A stretch of 64,000 nucleotides of DNA from Leeuwenhoekiella polynyae (GCF_004104075.1 NZ_QOVK01000016.1:37035-101034), one strand, 5' to 3'; shown: positions 53,318 through 62,029, counted from the first letter of the stretch. The notes: generated by a model from the letters alone, not told the origin. A program made the numbers and translations.

Positions 53318-54001
53318 TTAAATACTTAAACTAACCGGAGAACCTTTATTGTAATAAGTAAGCGAACAGACCTTCTGAAAAAAGAGGTTTTGATAATAGG
53401 AAGTTTGAAAGGCTTTCTGAACGTACTTCTTTAAAAGGTGTTGAATCTGGAATGGAAGACTTTTTTTGACTTGTAAAAGTTGCGAAATGTCTGAAGCGGT
53501 GTCCAGATCCTGAAGCGTTTCTAGAACTGCAGCTTCAATCTTTTTTGAATGAACCAGACGAATAATACTGGTCATCAAACCCTGAGTCTGCCACGGTAAT
53601 TTTAAAAAGGAAACCGGGTTGAAATGCGACTTTTTCAGCCCCATTAAGTAAAAACCACCATCTACTGACGGCCCTAAAACTAACGGGTAGGTTTTCAAAT
53701 GTTCTTCAGCCGCGATGAAATGCTTTTTAGTAAGATGCGGACTGTCATTACCTACACTGATGATCTGGTCAAACCCCAGATTGTAAATATCCTGTATCGC
53801 ATGGGTAAACCGCTCGCCAAATGTTGTTCCTCGCTGTTTTTCTTCCGAATATAAAAAATACGGCAGTCCGGTTTGTTTAACCGTCTTTAAAACCTGAGCA
53901 TTGAGCACTTCAAAAACAGAGACCGCATTGCGAAACCCTTTATCTAATGCTTCTTGCTGCGCCGAACGGGCAAAAATTAATATGGCAGTTTTCGTGTTCA
54001 A
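53318..54001 (-). CDS. DUF2064 (TIGR04282-like) glycosyltransferase-like protein, divergent copy
   Basis: A 227-residue protein of the GT-A/CofC-like group linked to arsenosugar loci. It keeps SVGNDSPHLTKKHF (the aspartate site) and GPSVDGGFYLMGL. The N-terminal nucleotide signature (PxxGxVKTRL) found in its paralogue at 56403 is absent here, where the chain reads FARSAQQEALDKGFRNAV. It therefore may not bind a sugar nucleotide in the usual way and may be a partner subunit. An unusual C-terminal extension of about 45 residues (from about 183) follows the core. It lies 20 bases after ArsS. Confidence 0.8.
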   Translation of the reverse strand: MNTKTAILIFARSAQQEALDKGFRNAVSVFEVLNAQVLKTVKQTGLPYFLYSEEKQRGTTFGERFTHAIQDIYNLGFDQIISVGNDSPHLTKKHFIAAEEHLKTYPLVLGPSVDGGFYLMGLKKSHFNPVSFLKLPWQTQGLMTSIIRLVHSKKIEAAVLETLQDLDTASDISQLLQVKKSLPFQIQHLLKKYVQKAFQTSYYQNLFFQKVCSLTYYNKGSPVSLSI

Positions 54002-54021
54002 TAAAAATGCGTGCTATTGAG

Positions 54022-55089
54022 TTAAGCAACTGTTCCCTGGCAGCTGCTTCCTGCGCCCGCAGTACAACCGTAGCAATGTTGTGAGATGATGATGTCACGA
54101 TCGTTAAGCAAATCTTCGTTGTAATCAGAAATATGCTTCACCTTACTGTTGACTTTTAAATCTAACATTTGGTTGAAATCACAATCATACAACCACCCGT
54201 CCCAACTGATCGAAATCGTATTGGTACACATCACATTTGCAACTGCAGCCGGATTGTAGGCTTCTACGAGTTGATACATATAATCCTCATAATTTTCTGA
54301 AGCGATTAAGTAATCCAGAAAACGGGCGATAGGTAAATTGGTTATGGCAAACAGGTTGTGAAACTGAATCCCAAAATCTTCCATCAGGGCTTTTTTGAAA
54401 TCTTTTTCCATTCCGGCCTGGTCAGAAGGTAAATACGCGCCATTGGGATTGTAAACCAGGTCTAAGCGCAAATCGCTATCGGGCATTCCGTAGCCTCTTT
54501 CATTCAATTCCTGCAAGGCTTTTATAGAAAGATCAAAAACACCTTCGCCGCGTTGTTTATCGGTTTTTCCTCGTGTCCAGTGCGGCATAGAGCTCACCAC
54601 GTGAACATTGTGTTTTTTAAAAAAATCAGGTAAATCGTAATATTTTTTATTCGCACGAATAATGGTAAGGTTACTGCGCACGATAAAATCTTTGATGCCA
54701 GCTTTGCTGGCTTCTTCTACAAAACGTCTGAAATGCGGATTCATCTCAGGAGCGCCACCGGTTAAATCAAGTGTGTGTGCACCTGTATTTTTAATCACTT
54801 GGAGACATTGTTCCATCGTCTCCCAGGTCATGATCTCTTTACGATCTGGACCGGCATCTACGTGACAATGCTCACAAACCTGATTACACATATACCCCAC
54901 ATTGATTTGCAGGATCTCTAGCTTTTTAGGGCGTAAGGGAAACTGATTGGTTTCCTTTATTTTTTTTGCAAATGTGGGTAATTCCCCATCAGCAAAAATA
55001 CCACCCGATAAAATCTCAAGCTGTTTATTAGCCTGAGCCAGATCATCGTGACGTTTATGAAGGGATTTTTTTGTTTTAGTTACAGACAT
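54022..55089 (-). CDS. arsS: arsenosugar biosynthesis radical SAM protein ArsS
   Basis: A radical SAM enzyme of 355 residues. Members of this family transfer the 5'-deoxyadenosyl group of SAM to dimethylarsenite, giving the precursor of arsenosugars. The cluster motif is VGYMCNQVCEHCHVDAGP (CxxxCxxC), the SAM-binding region is LDLTGGAPEMNPHFRRF, and the C-terminal cysteine-rich part has WLYDCDFNQMLDL and HCYGCTAGAGSSCQG. Some family members carry selenocysteine at the C-terminus; here the codons are ordinary cysteine and the gene ends in TAA. It is followed by a DUF2064 gene and preceded by a peroxidase-like gene. Confidence 0.92.
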   Translation of the reverse strand: MSVTKTKKSLHKRHDDLAQANKQLEILSGGIFADGELPTFAKKIKETNQFPLRPKKLEILQINVGYMCNQVCEHCHVDAGPDRKEIMTWETMEQCLQVIKNTGAHTLDLTGGAPEMNPHFRRFVEEASKAGIKDFIVRSNLTIIRANKKYYDLPDFFKKHNVHVVSSMPHWTRGKTDKQRGEGVFDLSIKALQELNERGYGMPDSDLRLDLVYNPNGAYLPSDQAGMEKDFKKALMEDFGIQFHNLFAITNLPIARFLDYLIASENYEDYMYQLVEAYNPAAVANVMCTNTISISWDGWLYDCDFNQMLDLKVNSKVKHISDYNEDLLNDRDIIISQHCYGCTAGAGSSCQGTVA

Positions 55090-55156
55090 ACAGTATTTTT
55101 TTCTTTTTCAGCAGTGACTAAGATAAGGTTTAGTTAATGAAACAGTTAGCTAAGGC

Positions 55157-55492
55157 TTACATTTCTAACTTATTAACCTTATTCATCATCATGGTACCAT
55201 GTACCAAAGTCGCGCCGCTTTTAATAGCAGCACCTACGTGAATTGCTTCCATCATTTGCTCTTTTGTAACTCCGCGTTGTAAGGTGTCTTTAGTATAGGC
55301 ATCGATGCAATAGGGACATTGCTCGGTATGCGCAACAGCGAGTGCTATAAGCGCTTTCTCGCGAGCGGTAAGAGCTCCTTCTTCAAAAACTTTTCCGTAG
55401 TAATCAAAGAATTTTGTGCCTAGTTCTTCACTCCATTCGGTGATTTTACCAAATTTTCTAAGGTCTGCGGGATCGTAATAATTATTAGCCAT
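55157..55492 (-). CDS. peroxidase-like AhpD-fold protein of the arsenosugar locus
   Basis: A 111-residue carboxymuconolactone-decarboxylase/AhpD-fold protein. The redox pair is in HTEQCPYCIDAYTKD, and the helix AREKALIALAVA before it is typical of the fold. Proteins of this type recur beside ArsS and ArsM. A thiol-redox role keeping arsenic trivalent or reducing an enzyme is likely but unproved. It is probably the first gene of the ArsS sub-operon: the 90 bases upstream contain an 18-bp palindrome. Confidence 0.88.
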   Translation of the reverse strand: MANNYYDPADLRKFGKITEWSEELGTKFFDYYGKVFEEGALTAREKALIALAVAHTEQCPYCIDAYTKDTLQRGVTKEQMMEAIHVGAAIKSGATLVHGTMMMNKVNKLEM

Positions 55493-55524
55493 TTTGTTTT
55501 TTATTTCGAGTTATTCAATATTCA

Positions 55525-55542
55525 TAACTACATGAGTAGTTA
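55525..55542. promoter_or_regulatory. 18-bp palindrome before the ArsS sub-operon
   Basis: TAACTAC-atga-GTAGTTA, a perfect 7-bp inverted repeat in the 90-base gap between the phosphorylase and the peroxidase-like gene. On the minus strand it lies just downstream of TACTTTAC (55561-55554), a partial -7 match, so it would sit over the transcription start. It is a good candidate for a repressor site. No regulator is encoded nearby. Confidence 0.5.
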
Positions 55543-55582
55543 CGGAGATTTGTAAAGTATGGTTTTTATAAGACTGAAAATC

Positions 55583-56395
55583 CTAAAGTTTTTCGATGAG
55601 TTGTGTAAAAAGCAGTACCATATTCGGTTCGGCTAGTGCAGCAGCATCCATAATATCCTGAATGTTTACCGGCTCCAGATTCTCAGGGTCACACTCGTCT
55701 GTAATTACCGAAACGGCAGCAACAGGCAGATCGAGGTGATTGGCTACAATAACTTCCGGAACGGTACTCATCCCCACTGTGTCAGAACCTATTATCTTTA
55801 AGAAGCGATATTCAGCGCGGGTTTCCAACTGAGGTCCTACCACAGATGTATAAACACCTTCGTGTAACGTGATGTTATTTTCTAGAGCGATTTCTTTTAA
55901 AATATTCCGCATAGGTACATCATAGGGTTCACTCATATCAGTGAAACGAGAGCCTAATTGCTCAACCCCTTTAAATGCTAAAGGAGAGCCGCCCTGCAAA
56001 TTGATGTGGTCTTCAATGAGCATAATTTCGCCCTTCTTAAAGTTGAGGTTGATTGCGCCGGCCGCATTACTAATGAGGAGTTTTTTGATGCCCAGTTCGT
56101 TCATAACCCGTACCGGGTAACTTACATCACGTAAGGTGTAGCCCTCGTAAATATGAAAACGCCCCTGCATCACAATGACTTTTTTTCCGCCCAGCGTACC
56201 GTAAATCAATTTTCCGGTATGGAATTCTACCGTGGCCGTAGGGAAATTAGGAATGTGATTATAACTTACCGAGCTGATGATTTCAACTTTGTCAACAAAC
56301 TGCCCAAGGCCGGTTCCTAAAATGATACCGATCTCGGGAGCTTCAAAGCCACGCGCTTTTAAGAATTGCGCAGATTCTTCAATAAATTTTTTCAT
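55583..56395 (-). CDS. purine-nucleoside phosphorylase
   Basis: A class I (trimeric) purine nucleoside phosphorylase, 270 residues. Signatures are IGIILGTGLGQF, VMQGRFHIYEGY, ISNAAGAINLNFKKGEIMLI, GPQLETRAEYRFLK and SVITDECDPENLEPVN. It phosphorolyses purine nucleosides to base and ribose 1-phosphate. In this locus it is well placed to remove adenine from the 5'-deoxy-5'-dimethylarsinoyl-adenosine made after ArsS, leaving the arsenoribose 1-phosphate; that assignment is inferred from position. It starts 7 bases after the canonical DUF2064 gene. The general salvage role cannot be excluded. Confidence 0.92.
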   Translation of the reverse strand: MKKFIEESAQFLKARGFEAPEIGIILGTGLGQFVDKVEIISSVSYNHIPNFPTATVEFHTGKLIYGTLGGKKVIVMQGRFHIYEGYTLRDVSYPVRVMNELGIKKLLISNAAGAINLNFKKGEIMLIEDHINLQGGSPLAFKGVEQLGSRFTDMSEPYDVPMRNILKEIALENNITLHEGVYTSVVGPQLETRAEYRFLKIIGSDTVGMSTVPEVIVANHLDLPVAAVSVITDECDPENLEPVNIQDIMDAAALAEPNMVLLFTQLIEKL

Positions 56396-56402
56396 AGGTT
56401 GT

Positions 56403-57083
56403 TTATTTCAAATGTTGTGGTAAAAAAGGGAAAAACGCCTCAATACCTTTTATGTCTTCGTAGTAATCTACATCATTACGGGTTTCTAGCAATTTAACAG
56501 ATTCTTCTTTCAAATCAGCAAGTGTATCGTTAAGAACGGTTTCTGTCCCCCATTCTTTATGCTGAAAGAGTTCGGGTTTAAGCACATTCATTCCCAGTAA
56601 ATAGTAGCCGCCATCTTCTGCGGGCCCTATTACAAAATTGTGATCATCCAGTGCAGCAAATGCCTGCTCAATGTCTTTTTGCGACAGGTCATACATGTCA
56701 CTGCCTATGATTATTGCTTTCTGATAGCCGCTTTTAAAAGCATCTTGAAATGCACGTTGCATACGTAAGCCCAGATCTTCACCGTGTTGTAGTTTTTTAG
56801 TAAATTTCTCTTCATCCCAAAAATCTCCAGAGCGTATTTTTTCAGAATAAAAAACCTGCTTGTCTGCACTTAAACCGCTGGTGATCTTAACGGTGTGCTG
56901 TAATAGAAATTTGTAAATGTCTAGAGCAGCTTGATCACCCACTCCGCCGGCAAGACGTGTTTTTACTTTGCCTAATTCCGGATTCCGGGTAAAAATTAAA
57001 AGAGCTTTATCTGATGTAGGGAAATGGAATTCTGCCTCGAAGTCTTTATCTTCGTTTGTGTCTTTTTTACTGAGTAGACCCAT
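56403..57083 (-). CDS. DUF2064 (TIGR04282) arsenosugar glycosyltransferase-like protein, canonical copy
   Basis: A 226-residue protein with the full family pattern: FTRNPELGKVKTRLAGGVGD (nucleotide signature), IGSDMYDLSQKDI (aspartate site) and GPAEDGGYYLLGMN. The fold resembles CofC and MobA nucleotidyl-/glycosyltransferases. The family's recurrent place in arsenosugar loci gives it its name, but the reaction has not been shown to my knowledge. The likely step is joining the arsenoribose to glycerol or another aglycone. It is followed by the phosphorylase. Confidence 0.88.
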   Translation of the reverse strand: MGLLSKKDTNEDKDFEAEFHFPTSDKALLIFTRNPELGKVKTRLAGGVGDQAALDIYKFLLQHTVKITSGLSADKQVFYSEKIRSGDFWDEEKFTKKLQHGEDLGLRMQRAFQDAFKSGYQKAIIIGSDMYDLSQKDIEQAFAALDDHNFVIGPAEDGGYYLLGMNVLKPELFQHKEWGTETVLNDTLADLKEESVKLLETRNDVDYYEDIKGIEAFFPFLPQHLK

Positions 57084-57112
57084 TAGTATTTGTTAATTGA
57101 TAATGATCAAAT

Positions 57113-57598
57113 TTAATGAACCGCAATCCCCGTTCTTAAATAATCTTCCCAATTTTTTGCAAACGTGTGTATTTTTTGGGTGGATTTACCTTTATTATCG
57201 ATCACTTCATAGCCTGCATCCTTCCAGGCGAAGATGCCGCCGTAAAGGTTGTGGAGTTGCTTTTTGCTCGTTCTATTTAATTTCTCACCATAGTCTTCAC
57301 TGCGAATGCCAACTGTACAATAGACTACTACTGGTTTTTTTGCATTCAGGATAGAATCTAAGAGTTCTTCATCAGGTTTTTCTCCCACCCAAACCGCGTT
57401 GGGAATATGACTCACATTAAACTCCGCTCTTTTGCGTGTATCTAGAATAATATAGGCTTCGGGTTGCATTTTGAGTTCTTGCACAGAGATATAAGGCACA
57501 CTGCGCGTGTTGTAAACATCGAGTAATTTGTCTATGGATTTTTTTTGACCGAAGCCACAAATTGGAATCGATAGTATGAAAATTAGTGCGAATCTCAT
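57113..57598 (-). CDS. exported rhodanese-like protein
   Basis: A 161-residue protein with a signal peptide (to about residue 18, ICGFGQ) and one rhodanese domain. The active cysteine is in VVYCTVGIRSEDYGEKL, preceded by AYIILDTRKRAEFNVSHIPN. It may carry sulfane sulfur or act on an oxyanion; rhodanese folds also occur in arsenate-reducing phosphatases. It is the first gene of the leftward arsenosugar run, 29 bases before the DUF2064 gene, so it probably belongs to the system. Its role is otherwise unknown. Confidence 0.88.
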   Translation of the reverse strand: MRFALIFILSIPICGFGQKKSIDKLLDVYNTRSVPYISVQELKMQPEAYIILDTRKRAEFNVSHIPNAVWVGEKPDEELLDSILNAKKPVVVYCTVGIRSEDYGEKLNRTSKKQLHNLYGGIFAWKDAGYEVIDNKGKSTQKIHTFAKNWEDYLRTGIAVH

Positions 57599-57699
57599 TA
57601 AGGGTTTGAGTTGTTATAGGTAGCTGTAAAACCTACGAAGAAAAACCTTTTGTGGTTTGTTTTGTAAATAAATCTCTATAATATCTGTTTTGGGTTATA

Positions 57700-58785
57700 G
57701 TGACAAAAGAGCGTGCAAATTCGGCTAGTATCCCTTCAGTATTTTATATATTTAACTTTATAAAAAACTTTCCATTGATAACAATTCAACCTTTTGATAC
57801 CACGCAAGACGGGCGCTCCGTTTCTTTAGTAATTTTAAAAAATCCATCTGGGATGGAAGCACATTTTATCACGTATGGTGCTATTTTACAACGTTTAATT
57901 GTGCCGGATGCCGGTGATTATACCGATGTGGTTTTGGGCTATAATGATCTCATTACTTACGAAAATGACACGTATTTTATGGGGCAATTGATAGGGAGAA
58001 ACGCAAATAGAATTGCGCACGCCGAAGTTGTTTTAGATGGAAAAAAAGTAGCGTTAAGTGCCAATGAAGGTACTAACCAATTGCATGGGGGCTTTGAAGG
58101 TTTTGGAAAAAAAATCTGGAATGTTGCCGAACTGGATGACGAGGTCGTTTTTAGCTATATGAGTAAGGATGGAGAAGAAGGTTTTCCGGGGAATCTGTTG
58201 ACTAAAATGTTTGTAAAACTGACCGATGCTAACGAGCTTATTATGCGTTTAGAAGCGACTACAGACCAGGAGACTATAGTTAATTTGACCCGTCACGAGT
58301 ATTTTAATCTGAATCCACACAGTGGAAAAGGTATTGCTGAACATACCCTGCAAATAAATGGTGGCGGCATATTACCTAAAAACGAAAATAACGTACCAAC
58401 TGGTAAAGTCTTGCAGGTAGAAGGTACGCCTTTTGATCTTCAGGAATCGAAAGTATTAGCAGGATCGCTATCAAAACTTGACGGAGGTTTTGACCATAAT
58501 TATGTGCTGGAAAAATACAGTGATGAGGTTCCGGCAGCTATTTTAGCAGCACCTGGCGGTTCTCCTAAGATGGAAGTCCATTGCACACAACCTGGGCTTC
58601 AGTTTTACAGTGCAGCTGGTATAGATGCTGTGCCAAATAAATACGGAGAGATACAAGGACCGTCTCCGGCACTGTGTTTAGAGCCTCAATATTTCCCCGA
58701 TTCTCCTAACCATCCTAACTTCCCGTCAACGGTTTTAAGACCTGATGCCGTTTACCGTCATGAAATACGATATAAATTCTTATAG
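57700..58785 (+). CDS. galM: aldose 1-epimerase
   Basis: Mutarotase interconverting anomers of galactose or glucose. Catalytic residues are visible: NQLHGGFEGFGKKIWN, LTRHEYFNLNPHSGKGIAEH, LDGGFDHNYVLE and the glutamate in CLEPQYFPDSPNHPNF. The start is uncertain. The GTG at 57700 adds about 25 residues that fit no known part of the fold, while the TTG at 57775 (beginning LITIQPFDTTQDG) matches the domain better. It is the first gene of the rightward sugar/glycerol unit and abuts the glycerol fusion gene. Confidence 0.9.
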   Translation: MTKERANSASIPSVFYIFNFIKNFPLITIQPFDTTQDGRSVSLVILKNPSGMEAHFITYGAILQRLIVPDAGDYTDVVLGYNDLITYENDTYFMGQLIGRNANRIAHAEVVLDGKKVALSANEGTNQLHGGFEGFGKKIWNVAELDDEVVFSYMSKDGEEGFPGNLLTKMFVKLTDANELIMRLEATTDQETIVNLTRHEYFNLNPHSGKGIAEHTLQINGGGILPKNENNVPTGKVLQVEGTPFDLQESKVLAGSLSKLDGGFDHNYVLEKYSDEVPAAILAAPGGSPKMEVHCTQPGLQFYSAAGIDAVPNKYGEIQGPSPALCLEPQYFPDSPNHPNFPSTVLRPDAVYRHEIRYKFL

Positions 58786-61700
58786 ATGAACACTTCATAT
58801 ATCATAGCTTTTGATCAGGGAACAACCAGTACCCGAGCCATCTTATTTGATGAGAAAGGTGGGATTGTTGCAACATCTCAAAAAGAACTGACACAGCATT
58901 ATCCGCAATCGGGATGGGTTGAGCACGATCCTATGCAATTGTTTAAAGATCAGCAGGAGACTTTTGAAGATGTGATTGCAAAAGCAAATGTTCCTCTTGA
59001 AGCTATAAAAGCTATAGGTATTACCAATCAGCGAGAAACGACAATCGTTTGGGATAAGCATACAGGAGAACCTGTCTACAATGCGATTTGCTGGCTTGAT
59101 AAACGAACTGAAGATAGTTGTGAGGGACTGCGTGAACGTGGTCTCTCTCGCTATATAGCTAAAAATACAGGACTTGTAATAGACAGTTATTTTTCGGCAA
59201 CAAAGATTAAATGGATTCTGGATCATGTTGAAGGTGCTCGTGAAAAAGCAGAAGCCGGGGATCTGCTATTCGGAACAGTAGACAGTTGGTTGATTTTTAA
59301 ATTTACGGGGAAACACCGCACAGACCACACCAATGCAAGCAGAACCATGCTTTATAATATTAAAGAGATGGACTGGGATGATGACTTGCTTGAGGAGTTG
59401 GGTATCCCCAAAAATATGCTGCCCCAAGTACAACCTTCCTCATCAGATTTTGGAAGCATTACCTATCAGAATACTTCATTTCCTATTTATGGTGTTGCGG
59501 GAGATCAGCAAGCGGCACTTTTTGGTCAGGGTGGTTATAAATCTGGGATGGCAAAGAACACCTACGGTACCGGATGTTTTATGCTGCTCAATACCGGTAA
59601 AAAACCTTCTTTCTCAAAAAGCGGACTTATTACCACGCTTTGCTGTACACTTGAAGACAAGAAACCTAAATATGCTTTAGAAGGAAGTGTTTTTGTTGGG
59701 GGAGCTTCTATACAATGGTTGCGCGACCAGGTTGGAATTATTGAGAATGCCGAAGAAACTAACGCAATTTGTCAAAGTATTCCGCCGCTTAAGGATTTGT
59801 TTTTTGTACCGGCTTTTAACGGCTTAGGTGCTCCTTATTGGGACGGAAACGCAAAAGGAAGTATTCAAGGTTTAACCTTTAGTACTGGCAGAAAAGAACT
59901 TGTAAAAGCTACTGTTGAAGCTTTGGCATATCAGGTGAGTGATCTGATCAAAGCGATGGAGCAAGACAGCGGTAAGCAAATCAAAACATTAAAAGTTGAC
60001 GGTGGCGCTTGTGCCAATGATTATCTGATGCAGTTTCAGGCAGATATGCTTGATGCTAAAGTAGATCGCCCGGAAATGTTAGAGGTAACTGCAATGGGAG
60101 CAGCGCTACTTGCAGGTATAAAAGCAGGAATCTGGACGCAAAAAGATATCGCTTCCTTGCGTAAAGTAGAACGCATTTTTGACACAAAAATGGGTGTTCG
60201 TGAGCGCAATCACAAACAAGAAGGATGGGATCTGGCAGTGATGCGAACCCGTTCTGGATATGCCGAAAGTTTAGAAAAAGAGAAAACGCCGCTGCGTTTT
60301 AGTATTATAGACCGTAAACGCTACATTAAAAAAGCCAAGAAGAAAAAATTTGATTTGGTAATCATAGGGGGTGGTGTCACCGGAGCTGGGATTGCTCTAG
60401 ATGCTGCGACCCGTGGAATGAGTGTGTGCCTCGTAGAGAAAAATGATTTTGCTTCGGGAACGAGTAATAAAAGTACCAAGTTGGTTCACGGTGGCTTGCG
60501 CTATCTTAAACAGATGGAAATCGGTCTGGTAAAAGAATCGGGTACAGAGCGGGCGATTGTTCATAAACTGGCTCCGCATTTGGTAGTTCCGGAAAAGATG
60601 TTACTTCCGTTAATTGAAGGTGGGCAATATGGTAAAACGTTGACTTCAATAGGTCTAAAAGTCTATGATTTGCTCGCTAGTGTTGAAGGCGATGATAAAC
60701 GCCAGATGCTTACTAAAGAAGAAACGCTGGAGCGCGAACCTATTCTGGATGAATCTAAAGTTTTGGGAGGCGGATATTATGCCGAGTATCGCACAGACGA
60801 TGCACGTCTCACTATAGAATTGATGAAAAAAGCCGCCGGGTTTGGTGCGGTTTGTCTCAATTACTGTGAGATGAGTGATTTTGTCTACAACTATAAAGGC
60901 AAGATTACGAGCGTAAATTGTTTAGATCACAACACCGGTCAATCTTTTGAGGTAGAAGGCCGAACTTTTGTCTCGGCTGCCGGGTCCTGGGTAGATAAGC
61001 TTCGGGCGAAAGATGAGTCGATGAATAATAAACATCTGCACCTCACAAAAGGGGTGCACTTGGTTTTTCCGAAGGAAAAATTACCCGTACATCAGTCGCT
61101 GTATTTTGATGTGCCAGACGGGCGCATGATTTTTGCGATTCCGCGTGGTAGAGTTACTTATGTGGGTACGACAGATACCAATTATTCGGGAAATTTAGAT
61201 CGTGTCGTAGCTACAAAAGATGATATTAAGTATTTGCTTGATGCGGTAAATGGTACATTTCCCGATATCAATTTAACCGAAGCAGATGTAGAATCAAGTT
61301 GGGCAGGTTTGCGACCGCTTATTCACGAAGAAGAAAAAGACCCCTCTGAGCTATCGCGAAAAGATGAAACGTTCATAAGCAAAAGCGGCTTGATCTCAAT
61401 CGCTGGTGGAAAGTTAACCGGATACCGCAAGATGGCACAGCGGGTTAATGAAACCGTTAGTAAACGTCTTAAAGAAAAATACGACAAGACTTATGACGAG
61501 TCCCGTACACAGCATATCGCCCTAACGTCTCATGCGATGCGTAATTCAACCGAAGTAGAGCAGTATCAGGCACAACTGCAAGAGGTTTTAGCATTCTTAA
61601 ATATTGAGAATGCTGCTTATAAAGCCTGGTATTTAACTTCGACTTATGGTAAGCAAACCGAGATTATAAAGAACAAGATCAATTATTTTAGAAATAGGGA

Positions 61701-61962
61701 CGTAAATGATCGTTTATTGCGTGCTGAGCTTTGGTATAGTGTGCATTATGAGATGACAAATAGTTTAGCTGATTTCTTTGTACGACGAACCGGAAGGCTA
61801 TATTTTGATATCACTACCATCAATCAGTTTCGGCAAATAGCTGTTGAAGATTTTATCAATTATCTCGATTGGGATGAAGCGCGTGTAAACTTCGAAAATG
61901 CAAAATTAGATGAGTTGCTTTACGATGCTACTCACTTTTACGACAACGAGATAGAAGCTTAA
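58786..61962 (+). CDS. glpK/glpD: fused glycerol kinase - glycerol-3-phosphate dehydrogenase
   Basis: One uninterrupted frame of 1058 residues holds two enzymes. The first half (1 to about 485) is glycerol kinase: YIIAFDQGTTSTRAILFD, ICWLDKRTEDS, the catalytic aspartate D240 in GVAGDQQAALFGQG, and a normal kinase end ERNHKQEGWDLAV. A basic linker (RFSIIDRKRYIKKAKKKKF) resembles the usual N-terminus of the dehydrogenase. Then follows the FAD-dependent glycerol-3-phosphate dehydrogenase (about 515-1058): FAD loop IIGGGVTGAGIALDAATRG (G528, G530, G533), TSNKSTKLVHGGLRYLKQME and WAGLRPLIHE. The two enzymes normally come from separate genes. Fusion would channel glycerol 3-phosphate to dihydroxyacetone phosphate. 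An ATG at 60241 (residue 486) could give separate dehydrogenase by internal start. Confidence 0.93.
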   Translation: MNTSYIIAFDQGTTSTRAILFDEKGGIVATSQKELTQHYPQSGWVEHDPMQLFKDQQETFEDVIAKANVPLEAIKAIGITNQRETTIVWDKHTGEPVYNAICWLDKRTEDSCEGLRERGLSRYIAKNTGLVIDSYFSATKIKWILDHVEGAREKAEAGDLLFGTVDSWLIFKFTGKHRTDHTNASRTMLYNIKEMDWDDDLLEELGIPKNMLPQVQPSSSDFGSITYQNTSFPIYGVAGDQQAALFGQGGYKSGMAKNTYGTGCFMLLNTGKKPSFSKSGLITTLCCTLEDKKPKYALEGSVFVGGASIQWLRDQVGIIENAEETNAICQSIPPLKDLFFVPAFNGLGAPYWDGNAKGSIQGLTFSTGRKELVKATVEALAYQVSDLIKAMEQDSGKQIKTLKVDGGACANDYLMQFQADMLDAKVDRPEMLEVTAMGAALLAGIKAGIWTQKDIASLRKVERIFDTKMGVRERNHKQEGWDLAVMRTRSGYAESLEKEKTPLRFSIIDRKRYIKKAKKKKFDLVIIGGGVTGAGIALDAATRGMSVCLVEKNDFASGTSNKSTKLVHGGLRYLKQMEIGLVKESGTERAIVHKLAPHLVVPEKMLLPLIEGGQYGKTLTSIGLKVYDLLASVEGDDKRQMLTKEETLEREPILDESKVLGGGYYAEYRTDDARLTIELMKKAAGFGAVCLNYCEMSDFVYNYKGKITSVNCLDHNTGQSFEVEGRTFVSAAGSWVDKLRAKDESMNNKHLHLTKGVHLVFPKEKLPVHQSLYFDVPDGRMIFAIPRGRVTYVGTTDTNYSGNLDRVVATKDDIKYLLDAVNGTFPDINLTEADVESSWAGLRPLIHEEEKDPSELSRKDETFISKSGLISIAGGKLTGYRKMAQRVNETVSKRLKEKYDKTYDESRTQHIALTSHAMRNSTEVEQYQAQLQEVLAFLNIENAAYKAWYLTSTYGKQTEIIKNKINYFRNRDVNDRLLRAELWYSVHYEMTNSLADFFVRRTGRLYFDITTINQFRQIAVEDFINYLDWDEARVNFENAKLDELLYDATHFYDNEIEA

Positions 61963-62029
61963 TTTTTGTTCAAAAAGTACAACATGCTTAACTTTAAAAG
62001 TTAATTTTACATTTAAAGCAAATTACCCG

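Noticed and set aside
54022..55089. Selenocysteine in ArsS
   Set aside because: All C-terminal positions are ordinary cysteine codons, the stop is TAA and no in-frame TGA or SECIS-like hairpin follows.
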